Assembly: GCA_020061705.1 (NCBI GenBank)
Contig: JAGUXT010000019.1
Span: forward strand, 1 to 63,101
Length of the DNA stretch: 63,101 nt
DNA from: Halothiobacillus sp.
GTDB taxonomy: Bacteria; Pseudomonadota; Gammaproteobacteria; Halothiobacillales; Halothiobacillaceae
Direction: 5' to 3'
The number at the start of each line of letters is the position of its first letter. Position 1 is the first letter of the stretch. The notes beneath the pieces were generated by a model. That model did no database searches. It saw only the letters and a list, made by a program, of their open reading frames with translations, and was not told the DNA's origin. This document shows positions 28,493 through 37,520 of the stretch, piece after piece. The position numbers and the translations under genes were made by a program.

Positions 28493-29227
28493 ATGAAGCA
28501 TGAAAGCGTTGAAATTAATGCCGGGTTACTGATTGTTCTGACCCTGGTGGTCATCAGTATCGGTGGGTTGGTTGAGATCGTTCCGCTGTTCCACATCAAG
28601 GACACCGTGGAAGAAGTGAAAGGCGTGCGCCCCTACACCCCCTTGGAGTTGCGTGGACGTGATCTTTACATTCGTGAAGGTTGCTACGCCTGTCACTCGC
28701 AGATGATCCGCCCCTTCCGTGATGAGTACCTGCGCTATGGTCACTATTCATTGGCGGCGGAATCCAAGTACGACCACCCCTTCCAGTGGGGCTCCAAGCG
28801 TACCGGTCCGGATATCGCACGTTTGGGTGAAAAATATTCCGACCAGTGGCAAACCCAGCACTTGGTGAAGCCGCAGGCATTGGTGCCGGAGTCGATTATG
28901 CCTCCCTACCCGTGGTTGCTGAAAAACGAGCTGATGTATACCGACATCGAAAATCGCATGAAGGCGCTCAAGGCTACCGGCGTGCCTTACTCCCTGACCG
29001 CAGAAGAGTATCAAGCCAACGTGACCAACTTTGGTCAGCCGATGGCCGATAAGTTGCACATTCCAAACGGCAAAGCCACGCTTGAAGCGGAAGCCAAAGG
29101 GCGCAATTGGGATGGTGACAAAGAGCGTATTACTGAAATGGATGCGATGGTGGCTTACCTGCAAATGCTGGGTACGTTGGTTGACTTCAAAAAGTATGAC
29201 CAGGGTTATTTTGCAAGTTTCCGCTAA
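28493..29227 (+). CDS. ccoO: Cytochrome c oxidase cbb3-type, subunit II (monohaem)
   Basis: Membrane-anchored monohaem cytochrome c of 244 residues that passes electrons from CcoP to CcoN. One N-terminal helix (about residues 10-32) is followed by the periplasmic domain with the haem motif CYACHSQM and the family stretch RPFRDEYLRYGHYSLA. The distal Met ligand is likely in the ESIMPPYPWL segment. It starts 14 bases after ccoN with GGAGAG before the ATG. Confidence 0.97.
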   Translation: MKHESVEINAGLLIVLTLVVISIGGLVEIVPLFHIKDTVEEVKGVRPYTPLELRGRDLYIREGCYACHSQMIRPFRDEYLRYGHYSLAAESKYDHPFQWGSKRTGPDIARLGEKYSDQWQTQHLVKPQALVPESIMPPYPWLLKNELMYTDIENRMKALKATGVPYSLTAEEYQANVTNFGQPMADKLHIPNGKATLEAEAKGRNWDGDKERITEMDAMVAYLQMLGTLVDFKKYDQGYFASFR

Positions 29228-29289
29228 TGGCCGTATGCGGTTGTTTGTGAGCTTGAGTAGGCTTCAGCGCATGTCAAAGGTGAATGTAA

Positions 29290-29502
29290 ATGTCTGATCT
29301 ATGGATGTGGTTGGGAAACTTGACCAACAGTAAAGTCACGGCATTGCTGATCTTTTTCACGAGTTTCGTCGTGATCGTGCTCTACGTCTACAGCGGCAAA
29401 AAACGCAAGGTCAGGCTTGAATCTTACAAAGACATTCCATTTGTTGACGATCACGACAAGATTCCAGGCTCCTCCGCCGGATCAAATAAGGGAGATAACT
29501 AA
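29290..29502 (+). CDS. ccoQ: Cytochrome c oxidase cbb3-type, subunit IV (CcoQ)
   Basis: Small single-helix subunit of 70 residues. One membrane helix (about residues 17-35, ALLIFFTSFVVIVLYVYSG) is followed by KKRKVRLESYKDIPFVDD, the typical C-terminal tail. CcoQ stabilises the assembled oxidase. It sits between ccoO and ccoP in the usual order and is separated from ccoP by two bases. Confidence 0.9.
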   Translation: MSDLWMWLGNLTNSKVTALLIFFTSFVVIVLYVYSGKKRKVRLESYKDIPFVDDHDKIPGSSAGSNKGDN

Positions 29503-29504
29503 TC

Positions 29505-30413
29505 ATGGCGCTCTCAAGCGATAAGAAGCCCGCACAGGTTGAAACCACCGGGCATGTGTGGGATGGCGATTTGCGTGAATACAATAATCCGCTGCCGCGT
29601 TGGTGGTTGTGGACGTTTTACGCCACCATTGTGTTTGCGGTTGTGTACTGGATCATGTATCCCGCATGGCCAGTATTTAAGACCTTTACCCCAGGTCTTT
29701 CCACGCTAACCATCGAGAAGGATGGAAAGATGGTGGAAGTGCCCTGGAACTCGCGCAACCTGTTTATTCAGGAAATGCAGGTCAGTCCCTCGGCGGTACG
29801 TCAGCGTGAGTTTGTCGAAAAAGTAAGCAATGCGAGCTTTGAGCAGATTGTGGCTGATCCAAGCATGATGGCTTTTGCACGCTCCATGGGTGCGGGGCTG
29901 TTCGGCGACAACTGCGCCGCCTGCCATGGTCAAGGCGGTCAGGGAAATCTTCCCGGCTATCCTAGCCTAGCGGATAACGACTGGCTGTGGGGCGGTTCGT
30001 TCGCCACCATCAGCACCGATATCCAGAAAGGCTTGAAGGGCAATATGCCCGCCTTTCCGACCATTCAAGGCGCGGCGTTGACCGATCTGGCCAACTATGT
30101 ACTGAGTATGTCTGGTGTTGAAACCGATGCAGCTTCGGCCATGCGTGGCAAGGCTGGGTTTGCCATGTGTGCAGCCTGCCATGGCGCAGAGGGGAAAGGT
30201 AATCCGATGCTTGGTGCTCCAAACCTGACCGACATGGCTTGGTCAAACATTGATGTCGTGGGAGCGCCTACGGTGGATGCCAAGCGCAAGATGATCGAGG
30301 GCGTGGTGTCCAAGGGTATTCAGCGTCAAATGCCCGGTTTTACCAATCGCCTGACTCCAGTGGAGATCAAGATGTTGACCGTGTACGTGCATGAGCTGTC
30401 CGGCGGGCAATAA
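29505..30413 (+). CDS. ccoP: Cytochrome c oxidase cbb3-type, subunit III (dihaem)
   Basis: Dihaem cytochrome c of 302 residues that receives electrons from soluble cytochrome c or the bc1 complex. N-terminal VWDGDLREYNNPLPRWWLW and one helix near residues 35-55, then two haem motifs, CAACHGQGGQGN at about 137 and CAACHGAEGKGN at about 224. The second domain ends with QRQMPGFTNRL carrying the Met ligand. GGGAGAT precedes the ATG. A strong terminator follows, so the operon ends here; ccoGHIS assembly genes are not in the window. Confidence 0.97.
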   Translation: MALSSDKKPAQVETTGHVWDGDLREYNNPLPRWWLWTFYATIVFAVVYWIMYPAWPVFKTFTPGLSTLTIEKDGKMVEVPWNSRNLFIQEMQVSPSAVRQREFVEKVSNASFEQIVADPSMMAFARSMGAGLFGDNCAACHGQGGQGNLPGYPSLADNDWLWGGSFATISTDIQKGLKGNMPAFPTIQGAALTDLANYVLSMSGVETDAASAMRGKAGFAMCAACHGAEGKGNPMLGAPNLTDMAWSNIDVVGAPTVDAKRKMIEGVVSKGIQRQMPGFTNRLTPVEIKMLTVYVHELSGGQ

Positions 30414-30439
30414 GCTGCGTAGCGTGTGAGATTTGAAAG

Positions 30440-30460
30440 GCCGGCTTTGCCGGCTTTTTT
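30440..30460 (+). terminator. Rho-independent terminator of ccoNOQP
   Basis: GCCGGC-TTT-GCCGGC hairpin followed by six T, 26 bases after the ccoP stop. Confidence 0.9.
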
Positions 30461-30505
30461 ATGAGCAAAATTTATGGAGCCTCAGCGGGCGAGGGATGCG
30501 AGTGT

Positions 30506-31003
30506 ATGCGTTACGACGATGCGATCAACCTTATGGCGTTTGAGTTGGGTCAGACATTGGCGGCGCGAGGCCTGATGCTGGCAGTGGCAGAGTCCTGCAC
30601 GGGTGGTTGGCTGTCCAAGGCGGTGACGGATATTGCGGGCAGTTCTGCATGGTTTGACCGTGGATTCGTGACCTACAGTAATCAGGCCAAGCAGGACATG
30701 CTGGGCGTAGCGGAAGCTGTATTGCGCAGCCATGGGGCAGTGAGTGAGGCGAGTATTTTGGCCATGGCAGAGGGGGCGCTGGAGCACAGCCTGGCAGATA
30801 TCAGCGTGGCGATCAGTGGCATTGCCGGTCCGGGTGGGGCAACACCCGGCAAACCTGTCGGCACGGTATGGTTGGCTTGGGCGCGGCGAGGAGAGCAGGC
30901 CAGGGCACGACGCTTCGTGTTTGATGGTGATCGTGAAGCAATCCGTGCTCAGGCCGTGGTGGCGGGGATTGATGGAGTTTTACTTTTACTGCCTGCGATT
31001 TGA
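30506..31003 (+). CDS. pncC: Nicotinamide-nucleotide amidase (CinA C-terminal domain)
   Basis: Deamidates nicotinamide mononucleotide to nicotinate mononucleotide, recycling NAD-derived NMN. The 165 residues contain only the C-terminal domain of CinA: AESCTGGWLSKAVTDIAGSS with the catalytic Ser, RGFVTYSNQAKQDMLGV, HGAVSEAS, ISGIAGPGG and GKPVGTVWLAW. An ATG at 30461 lies in the T-run of the upstream terminator, so the ATG at 30506 (MRYDD) is preferred and gives the usual length. No recA follows, unlike in many gammaproteobacteria. Confidence 0.92.
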   Translation: MRYDDAINLMAFELGQTLAARGLMLAVAESCTGGWLSKAVTDIAGSSAWFDRGFVTYSNQAKQDMLGVAEAVLRSHGAVSEASILAMAEGALEHSLADISVAISGIAGPGGATPGKPVGTVWLAWARRGEQARARRFVFDGDREAIRAQAVVAGIDGVLLLLPAI

Positions 31004-31010
31004 TTTGTCG

Positions 31011-31071
31011 CTACCTAATCCGGGCGTGTACCGGATTGGGTAGGGCTGAGAAACCCATGGATGAGTTTCTC
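31011..31071. other. Two tandem hairpins between pncC and rnfA
   Basis: A 13-base stem pairs CTACCTAATCCGG (31011-31023) with CCGGATTGGGTAG (31031-31043). A second, GAGAAAC with GTTTCTC, spans 31048-31071. Neither is followed by a T-run. They could stabilise the pncC message end or lead the rnf transcript. Confidence 0.45.
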
Positions 31072-31186
31072 CGCATCCTGATAAAACAGGCTTTGTACGG
31101 TTATCGTCACGACAGCATCGGTTATTGTGCTTTTGGCGTAAAATCCCTTGCCATGTTTGGTTTTCAAGGTCGTTGCGCGTGGTTTT

Positions 31187-31768
31187 ATGACCGAATTCCT
31201 GCTTATTTTCATCAGTACGGTGCTGGTCAATAACTTCCTGTTGGTGAAGTTTCTTGGCCTGTGTCCGTTTATGGGCGTTTCGCGCAAGCTGGAAACGGCC
31301 ATGGGCATGGGTTTGGCTACCACCTTTGTGCTCACGCTTTCCTCGGTATTGAGCCATCTGGCGCAAAACTACCTGCTGGAGCCGTTCGGGCTGGAGTATC
31401 TGCGCACCATCGCCTTTATTGTTTTGATTGCGGCGGTGGTGAATTTCACTGAAATGGCGCTGAAAAAAGCCAGTCCGGTGTTGCACAACGTATTGGGTAT
31501 TTATCTGCCGCTGATTACCACCAACTGCGCGGTCTTGGGGGTGGCGCTGTTGAACGTGCAGGAAGAACACAATCTGGCGCAGGCTGCCGTGTATGGCTTT
31601 GGCGCGGCGGTGGGGTTTTCGCTGGTGCTGGTGTTGTTTGCCGCGATGCGTGAGCGGCTGGCGGCTGCGGATGTGCCCAAGCCGTTTGTGGGCACACCGA
31701 TCGGTCTGGTGACTGCGGGCTTGATGGCCTTGGCATTCATGGGCTTTGCCGGGTTGGTCAAAGTCTGA
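31187..31768 (+). CDS. rnfA: Rnf electron-transport complex subunit A
   Basis: Integral membrane subunit of Rnf, the complex that couples NADH:ferredoxin electron transfer to ion movement (called Rsx in E. coli, where it keeps SoxR reduced). About 193 residues, six helices. [19 protein letters not shown] and [17 protein letters not shown] carry the two conserved Cys regions, and the protein ends [10 protein letters not shown]. The start at 31187 gives MTEFLLIF as in homologues; the frame extends 13 codons further. Its stop overlaps rnfB by one base. Confidence 0.95.
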   Translation: MTEFLLIFISTVLVNNFLLVKFLGLCPFMGVSRKLETAMGMGLATTFVLTLSSVLSHLAQNYLLEPFGLEYLRTIAFIVLIAAVVNFTEMALKKASPVLHNVLGIYLPLITTNCAVLGVALLNVQEEHNLAQAAVYGFGAAVGFSLVLVLFAAMRERLAAADVPKPFVGTPIGLVTAGLMALAFMGFAGLVKV

Positions 31769-32343
31769 TGCTTAGCGCACTTCTGGTTTTTACCCTCCTG
31801 GCCCTGGTGTTGGGGCTGCTGCTCGGTTATGCCGGGCAGGCGTTCAAGGTCGAGGGAGATCCGCTGGCAGACAAAATCGACGCGCTGCTGCCGCAAACGC
31901 AGTGTGGGCAGTGCAGCTATCCCGGTTGCCGCCCGTATGCGGAGGCGATTGCGCGCGGCGAGGCCGACATCAACCAATGTCCGCCCGGCGGCGAGGCCAC
32001 AATCAAGGCCTTGGCCGACTTGCTGGGGGTTGAAGCCAAGCCGCTCAGCGCCGAGCACGGGGTTGAAAAACCGAAAAGCGTGGCCTGGATTGATGAGCAG
32101 GTGTGCATCGGGTGCACGCTGTGCATTCAGGCCTGCCCGGTGGATGCAATCTTGGGCGCACCCAAGTTGATGCATACGGTGATTGTTGATGAATGCACGG
32201 GCTGTGAGTTGTGTGTTGCGCCCTGTCCGGTCGATTGCATTTATATGCTGCCGCTGGTGCCTGCGTTGGAGCAGTGGCGTTGGCCAAGCCCAGAGGAGCG
32301 TTTGGAGATTGCGGAAACGGGTCGCGTGGGTGAGACGTTATGA
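31768..32343 (+). CDS. rnfB: Rnf complex subunit B, Fe-S protein
   Basis: Membrane-anchored polyferredoxin of 191 residues. An N-terminal helix (about residues 4-24) precedes the first cluster motif [16 protein letters not shown]...CPPGG near residue 48, then two 4Fe-4S ferredoxin motifs [16 protein letters not shown] and [16 protein letters not shown]. All cysteines needed are visible. It overlaps rnfA by one base and rnfC by four, so translation is probably coupled. Confidence 0.95.
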   Translation: MLSALLVFTLLALVLGLLLGYAGQAFKVEGDPLADKIDALLPQTQCGQCSYPGCRPYAEAIARGEADINQCPPGGEATIKALADLLGVEAKPLSAEHGVEKPKSVAWIDEQVCIGCTLCIQACPVDAILGAPKLMHTVIVDECTGCELCVAPCPVDCIYMLPLVPALEQWRWPSPEERLEIAETGRVGETL

Positions 32344-33980
32344 CTGAACGCATCCTGCACCGTTTCCCCGGCGGATTTCATCCTGAGCAGCATAAGAGCG
32401 AATCGAATGCCACGCCGATACGCATGGCGGGTATGCCTGCGCAATTGGTCATTCCGCTAAAGCAGCATATCGGCGCGACTGCGGAGGTGATGGTTAAGGT
32501 CGGTGAGCGCGTGCTGCGCAATCAGCGTTTGGCCAAGGCTGATGGTTATGTCAGTGCGCCACTGCATACGCCGACGTCCGGGGTGGTCACGGCGATTGAA
32601 GAGCGAGCTGTGCCGCATCCTTCCGGCCTGTATGCACCGTGCATCGTGTTGAGTCCCGATGGTCTGGACGAGGCCATGCAGGCGTTTGAGCCGTGGGCGG
32701 ATTTTGGCTCGGTTTCACCCTTGTTGTTGCGTGAGCGGGTACGTGATGCGGGCGTGGTGGGTTTGGGCGGGGCGGTGTTTCCGAGTGCGGTGAAACTGGC
32801 GGGAACGCCCGGCACGCCGATTCACACCGTATTGCTCAATGGTGCCGAATGCGAACCGTATATCACCTGCGACGATCGTCTGATGCGCGAACGTGCCGAT
32901 GAGGTGCTGCGTGGCGGGCAGATTCTTTTGCATGTATTGGGTGCGCAAACCTGTCTGGTCGGGGTGGAGGACAACAAGCCGGAAGCGATTGCCGCGTTGC
33001 GTGCGGCTTTGATGGCGCTCGGTGACGCGCGTTTCGAGATTGTACCGATTCCGACGCTGTATCCCTCCGGTGCGGAGAAGCAGCTAATCTACATCCTGAC
33101 CGGCGAAAAAATCAGCCGGGAAAGGCGAGTGACCGAGCGGGGTTTTCTGGGGCACAACGTGGCGACTGCGGCGGCGATTTACCGTGCCGTGGTCTTGGGT
33201 GAACCGGTGACGCGCCGGGTGGTGACCCTGACCGGTAGCGGTGTGCAGGCTCCCGGCAATTGGGATGTGCCGCTGGGAATGTTGGCGAGTGATTTGATCG
33301 CTCAGGCCGGGGGCTATCAGCCCGATGTGGCGCGGCTGGTGTTTGGCGGGCCGATGGGTGGTTTTGCGCTGGCCACGGACGAGGTTCCTGTGACCAAGGC
33401 GGCGAATTGCCTGTTGGCGCTGGCCGCCAAGGATGCGCCGGTCGAACCTTTGCCCATGCCCTGTATCCGTTGCGGCAAATGCGCCGAGGGCTGTCCTGTC
33501 GAGTTGCAGCCGCAGCAAATGCTATGGGATGCGCGTGCAGGTGATTTCGAGCGGGCAGAAAAGCAGGACAGCCTGTTCGAGTGTATCGAGTGCGGGATAT
33601 GTTCGGCAGTGTGCCCGTCGCATATCCCGCTGGTGCAGTATTTTCGTTATGCCAAAACCGAGATTTGGCAGCGCGAGCGTGAGCATGAAAAATCCTCCCT
33701 TGCCCGCGAGCGTTTCGAGTTCCGCAATACACGAATCGAACGCGATAAACAGGAACGTGAAGCCATGCTGGCACAAAAGCGCGCCCAGCTTGCAGCGCAA
33801 AAGGTCAGCGAGTCGCCTGCCAGTGGGGTATCGGCCGGTGGAGTATCGGTCAGCGGAGCCGCCCCGGATGACAAACAGCGCGCGATTGCAGAGGCCATGG
33901 CGCGTGCCAAGGCGCGCAAGGAAGCTGCTCAGGCTGAAAAGCAGGCCGCTCCATCGCAGGATGAGGGCACATCAGCGTGA
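32340..33980 (+). CDS. rnfC: Rnf complex subunit C, NADH-binding
   Basis: Peripheral subunit of 546 residues with NADH/FMN-binding and 4Fe-4S domains. [13 protein letters not shown] opens the protein, and [13 protein letters not shown] and [17 protein letters not shown] follow in the NADH dehydrogenase-like core. Two ferredoxin motifs, [12 protein letters not shown] and [12 protein letters not shown], lie near 375 and 417. The C-terminal 110 residues are a charged coiled coil followed by an Ala/Lys/Glu-rich tail, shorter than the long repeat tail of enterobacterial RsxC. The next start overlaps its stop by four bases. Confidence 0.95.
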   Translation: MTERILHRFPGGFHPEQHKSESNATPIRMAGMPAQLVIPLKQHIGATAEVMVKVGERVLRNQRLAKADGYVSAPLHTPTSGVVTAIEERAVPHPSGLYAPCIVLSPDGLDEAMQAFEPWADFGSVSPLLLRERVRDAGVVGLGGAVFPSAVKLAGTPGTPIHTVLLNGAECEPYITCDDRLMRERADEVLRGGQILLHVLGAQTCLVGVEDNKPEAIAALRAALMALGDARFEIVPIPTLYPSGAEKQLIYILTGEKISRERRVTERGFLGHNVATAAAIYRAVVLGEPVTRRVVTLTGSGVQAPGNWDVPLGMLASDLIAQAGGYQPDVARLVFGGPMGGFALATDEVPVTKAANCLLALAAKDAPVEPLPMPCIRCGKCAEGCPVELQPQQMLWDARAGDFERAEKQDSLFECIECGICSAVCPSHIPLVQYFRYAKTEIWQREREHEKSSLARERFEFRNTRIERDKQEREAMLAQKRAQLAAQKVSESPASGVSAGGVSVSGAAPDDKQRAIAEAMARAKARKEAAQAEKQAAPSQDEGTSA

Positions 33981-34303
33981 GCAAGCCGCGTTTTGTCGAT
34001 GCTCTTTGGCGCATGGCCTTGTTGATGCTGGTGGCCTTTGCGCTGGTTTTGGTGTTGATTCGCGGCCCGCTGGTCATGCCGCTGATTTTTTCCGGGATAC
34101 CGCTGGCATCTTTGCTGGAGCGCGTTATCTACACACCGCTCATGGGCTTGGTGGAGTCTAAACATCGTTTGGATGTTGCCATGTGGCTGATGATAGTCGC
34201 CGCGTATCTGCAATGGACGCTGTTAGGCACCTTGTTGTCGTACCTCTGGCAAGTCGTGCGCTATCGCCGTTTTTTGGCGACTCAGTCCAAGGAGACGGTT
34301 TGA
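33977..34303 (+). CDS. Small membrane protein inserted in the rnf operon
   Basis: A 108-residue protein I do not recognise. Three probable helices are seen: about residues 10-30 (ALWRMALLMLVAFALVLVLI), 31-48 and 65-88 (VAMWLMIVAAYLQWTLLGTLL), with a basic C-terminal tail (RYRRFLATQSK). GTG start in a GTGA overlap with rnfC, so it is likely translated with the Rnf subunits. It is not one of the standard rnf genes (A-H). A role in Rnf assembly is possible but unproven. Confidence 0.6.
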   Translation: MSKPRFVDALWRMALLMLVAFALVLVLIRGPLVMPLIFSGIPLASLLERVIYTPLMGLVESKHRLDVAMWLMIVAAYLQWTLLGTLLSYLWQVVRYRRFLATQSKETV

Positions 34304-34324
34304 TGCGATTGATTTTAAAACCCG

Positions 34325-34487
34325 GCAGCCTGTCGGACTTTAGGAAACGTAGCGAAAATCTGGCTGGGCGAGGGCAGATTTTGCCACTTTTGCAGGGCAA
34401 TAGTGGGTTCTATTACCCAAAAAAGCGGCAAAATATGCACCGCCCAGACGGATTTGCAGCCGATTCTCCTAAAGCCCGACTGGCTGC
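34325..34487. repeat. Family D TIR element, copy 2, inside the rnf operon
   Basis: A 163-base element with ends GCAGCCTGTCGGACTTTAGG and CCTAAAGCCCGACTGGCTGC, inverted repeats with two mismatches. It shares the ends and the central CAATAG...CTATT and GCGGCAAAA parts with 9003-9166. It lies between the small membrane protein gene and the hydrolase gene. Confidence 0.8.
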
Positions 34488-34526
34488 TTGCTCAGTGTCG
34501 ACTCATTCAAGTGGGCAGGGCTTGTC

Positions 34527-35144
34527 ATGAATATTGTTTTGCTGCATGGCATCTTCGACAGCGGACGCATTTTCGACAAGCTGGTGCGCGCCCTCGAGGC
34601 CGAAGGGCATGTTTGTCATGCGCCATCCATGCAGCCCGCGGATGGGCGGCATGGCATTCACCATCTTGCGTGTTCGGTCGAGCGCTATATTGCTGAGCAT
34701 CTGCCGCAAAATGCGCCTTTCCTGCTGGTCGGCTTCAGCATGGGTGGCATCGTGTCGCGCCAATATCTGCAGGTTTTGGGTGGGTGCGAGCGTGTGCCGG
34801 TTTTTTTCTCCATTTCCTGCCCCCATGCAGGCTCGCTGGCTACTTATCTGTATTTTGGCCAGGGCGCACGGGACATGCGTCCGGGAAGCGCGCAATTGGC
34901 GCAGCTTAAGGCAAGCGAATCGACTCTTGACGGTATGCAGATTCACAATTACTGGACATCGCTGGATCTGGTCATTATTCCCGCCAGCCATTGCCGCTGG
35001 GCGCGGGCGGACACTGAAATGGAAACGCGCGTATTGCTGCATCGCTGGATGCTCAGTGACCGTCAGGTGTGTGCGGATATCGTGCGCCGCGCAGGCGAAG
35101 CAGCGGCCAGATTAGAGCGCTTAGAGCGTCCTCAACGAGACTAA
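34527..35144 (+). CDS. Alpha/beta hydrolase, lipase-like
   Basis: A 205-residue alpha/beta hydrolase. IVLLHGIFDSGRIFDKL gives the oxyanion region, Ser lies in GFSMGGIVSR near residue 78, Asp probably in SLDLVIIPA and His in ASHCRWA. No signal peptide, so the protein is cytoplasmic and similar to small lipase or esterase members. The frame could start 13 codons earlier, but ATG at 34527 has GGGCAGGG upstream and begins directly at the beta-strand. It lies between the family D repeat and rnfD and ends four bases before rnfD. Substrate unknown. Confidence 0.75.
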   Translation: MNIVLLHGIFDSGRIFDKLVRALEAEGHVCHAPSMQPADGRHGIHHLACSVERYIAEHLPQNAPFLLVGFSMGGIVSRQYLQVLGGCERVPVFFSISCPHAGSLATYLYFGQGARDMRPGSAQLAQLKASESTLDGMQIHNYWTSLDLVIIPASHCRWARADTEMETRVLLHRWMLSDRQVCADIVRRAGEAAARLERLERPQRD

Positions 35145-35148
35145 ACTC

Positions 35149-36183
35149 ATGCGATTTCCCACCACAACCTCCCCACATGTTGCGCCAGCCAACGCGCTTA
35201 GCCAGCTCATGCGTCAGGTACTGCTGGCGTTGATTCCGGGCAGTATGGCGGCTATTTATTTCTTCGGCTGGGGTGTGCTGATCAATATTCTGTTGAGCGT
35301 GGCCGCAGGTTTGCTCAGCGAAGCCTTGATGCTGGCGCTGCGCGGGCGTCCGCTCAAGCCTTTCCTCAGTGATGGCAGCGTGATTGTTTCGGCATGGTTG
35401 CTGGCAGTGTGTCTGCCGCCGCTTGCGCCATGGTGGTTGCCCGTGGTCGGCATCAGTTTTGCCGTCGTGTTTGCCAAACACTTGTATGGCGGGCTGGGTT
35501 ACAACCTGTTCAACCCGGCCATGGTGGGTTATGCGGTTTTGCTGGTGTCATTCCCCAAGGAGATGACGCAATGGGGGCTGCCGCACAGCCTGGCGGAACA
35601 TCCGCTTGGTCTGGGCGAGAGCCTGGCCCTGGTGTTTGGCGGGGCGCTGCCGCCCGGCGTGGCCTGGGATGGCCTGAGCGGTGCGACCCCGCTGAATCTG
35701 TACAAAACCGAGCTGGGGCAAGGTCTAAGCTGGGACGCCATGACCCAGGCCGCGATGTTTACCCCATGGGGGGGCATCGGCTGGCAGTGGATGGCGCTGG
35801 CCTGGCTGCTCGGTGGGCTGTGGCTGTTGTGGCAAAAGGTCATTACCTGGCGGATTCCCGTGTCGATTCTTTTCACATTCACCGTGTTGAGTCTGGGTTT
35901 TCACCTTTACGACCCGGTACACTTCGCCCCACCGCTGTTTCATCTGCTCAGTGGCGGTTTGATGTTGGGTGCGTTCTTTATCGCCACCGATCCGGTCAGC
36001 GCCGCGACCACCGCGCGCGGGCAGTTGATCTTTGGCGCGGGTATCGGCGTGCTGGTGTTCGTGATTCGCGGCTTTGCGGGTTTTCCGGATGGCGTGGCGT
36101 TTGCGGTGTTGTTGATGAATATCGCCGCGCCGCTGATCGACCACTACACCCCGGCCAAACCCTTCGGGCGGCACAAACCATGA
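35149..36183 (+). CDS. rnfD: Rnf complex subunit D
   Basis: Integral membrane flavoprotein subunit of 344 residues, about nine helices. The flavinylated Thr is probably in LSGATPLNLY (near residue 180). RGRPLKPFLSDGSVIVSAWLL and YNLFNPAMVGYAVLLVS are conserved in RnfD/NqrB-type proteins. It ends with [16 protein letters not shown]. Separated from rnfC by two extra genes and a repeat, an unusual break. The stop overlaps rnfG by four bases. Confidence 0.94.
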   Translation: MRFPTTTSPHVAPANALSQLMRQVLLALIPGSMAAIYFFGWGVLINILLSVAAGLLSEALMLALRGRPLKPFLSDGSVIVSAWLLAVCLPPLAPWWLPVVGISFAVVFAKHLYGGLGYNLFNPAMVGYAVLLVSFPKEMTQWGLPHSLAEHPLGLGESLALVFGGALPPGVAWDGLSGATPLNLYKTELGQGLSWDAMTQAAMFTPWGGIGWQWMALAWLLGGLWLLWQKVITWRIPVSILFTFTVLSLGFHLYDPVHFAPPLFHLLSGGLMLGAFFIATDPVSAATTARGQLIFGAGIGVLVFVIRGFAGFPDGVAFAVLLMNIAAPLIDHYTPAKPFGRHKP

Positions 36184-36797
36184 ACAAGCTGCAAATTATG
36201 CTGACCGGTCTGGTGTTGGCAGCGTTTAGCGTGCTTGGTGTGGGCATTGTGGCGTTTATGCACCAGCAAACCGAGCCTTTGATCCAAAAGCAAACCGAAG
36301 CCGCTTTGAATCGACAATTGGCGGCCGTATTGCCCGCAGGTTTTGACAATGACCCGGCGGCCACAGCGCGACCTTTAGCCCATAATGCCCTGCTTGGCGG
36401 CAAGGGCAAGCCGATACTTTACACCGCACGCAAGGGCGGGGCGGTGATTGGATGGGCGCTGCGGGTGATCGCGCCGAATGGATACAGTGGCGCGATTCAT
36501 CTGCTGATCGGAGTCGATACGCAAGGACGGGTGGTGGGCGTGCGCGTGGTCGAACACAAGGAAACCCCCGGTCTGGGCGATCCGATAGAGGAAGCAAAAT
36601 CGGACTGGATTCATGCTTTTCAAGGCAAATCGCTGCACGATCCATCCGGCAAGGGCTGGGGTGTGAAAAAGGACGGCGGTGTGTTCGACCAGTTCACTGG
36701 CGCCACCATTACGCCGCGTGCCGTGGTGCAGGCGGTGCAGCGTGCCTTGTTGTACGTTGAGCAGCACAAAACCGAGCTAATGGAGATGCAACCATGA
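36180..36797 (+). CDS. rnfG: Rnf complex subunit G, covalent-FMN protein
   Basis: Membrane-anchored protein of 205 residues carrying covalent FMN on its periplasmic domain. One N-terminal helix (about residues 5-25), then [33 protein letters not shown], and the attachment motif [11 protein letters not shown] near residue 176, with Thr in TGAT as the flavin site. The same open frame runs back through rnfD in another phase; the true start is the ATG at 36180 overlapping the rnfD stop. Confidence 0.94.
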   Translation: MNKLQIMLTGLVLAAFSVLGVGIVAFMHQQTEPLIQKQTEAALNRQLAAVLPAGFDNDPAATARPLAHNALLGGKGKPILYTARKGGAVIGWALRVIAPNGYSGAIHLLIGVDTQGRVVGVRVVEHKETPGLGDPIEEAKSDWIHAFQGKSLHDPSGKGWGVKKDGGVFDQFTGATITPRAVVQAVQRALLYVEQHKTELMEMQP

Positions 36798-37498
36798 CCA
36801 GTCAGGTCGAGGCAATGCCGGGGGATGCCCCAGAGCTAAGCGTCAAGCCAGTACCCAGCGGGCCAAGCTACCGCCAGTTGGCGTTGGATGGCCTGTGGCG
36901 CAATAACCCGGCGCTGGTACAGGTTTTGGGCTTGTGTCCGTTGCTGGCGATTTCCAATACCACGGTCAATGCGCTGGGTCTTGGTCTGGCCACACTTTTA
37001 ACCTTGCTGGTGAGCAATACGCTGGTGTCAGTGATTCGCCACTGGGTGCGCCCTGAGATACGTTTGCCGGTGTTTGTGCTGGTGATTGCGGCGGTGGTGA
37101 CGGCGATCGAGTTGGCGATGAACGCCTGGTTGCATGGCCTATACCTCGTATTGGGCATCTTTTTGCCGCTGATCGTGACCAATTGCATCATTATCGCGCG
37201 TGCAGAAGGTTTTGCAGCCAGACATGATGTAGGGCGCGCGGCCTTTGATGGCCTGATGATGGGTGCGGGGTTTGCCCTGGTACTCGTTGCGCTGGGAATG
37301 GTGCGCGAAGTTCTGGGGCAGGGAACCTTGTTTGCCAATGCACACTTGATGTTCGGCGAATGGGGTCGCGGTTTGACCGTGCAGGTCATGCCCGAGAATT
37401 ACGGCTTTTTGCTGGCTATCCTGCCGCCGGGCGCGTTTATTGCGTTGGCGTTGTTGATCGCCTTGAAGAATGCGCTGGATCAGCGGCGGGTTAACTGA
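36794..37498 (+). CDS. rnfE: Rnf complex subunit E
   Basis: Integral membrane subunit of 234 residues, paralogous to RnfA. A hydrophilic N-terminal 35 residues precede [21 protein letters not shown], and the second Cys region reads [19 protein letters not shown]. Ends without the nth gene that often follows in gammaproteobacteria. Starts in a four-base overlap with rnfG. It is convergent with the PAP2 gene 22 bases away. Confidence 0.94.
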   Translation: MTSQVEAMPGDAPELSVKPVPSGPSYRQLALDGLWRNNPALVQVLGLCPLLAISNTTVNALGLGLATLLTLLVSNTLVSVIRHWVRPEIRLPVFVLVIAAVVTAIELAMNAWLHGLYLVLGIFLPLIVTNCIIIARAEGFAARHDVGRAAFDGLMMGAGFALVLVALGMVREVLGQGTLFANAHLMFGEWGRGLTVQVMPENYGFLLAILPPGAFIALALLIALKNALDQRRVN

Positions 37499-37520
37499 GC
37501 CTTTATCGGGCAAACGCCTG

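Noticed and set aside
35394-36797. A single 467-codon open frame running through rnfD and all of rnfG
   Set aside because: Only the last 205 codons match RnfG, starting at the ATG at 36180; the earlier part is rnfD read in another phase.
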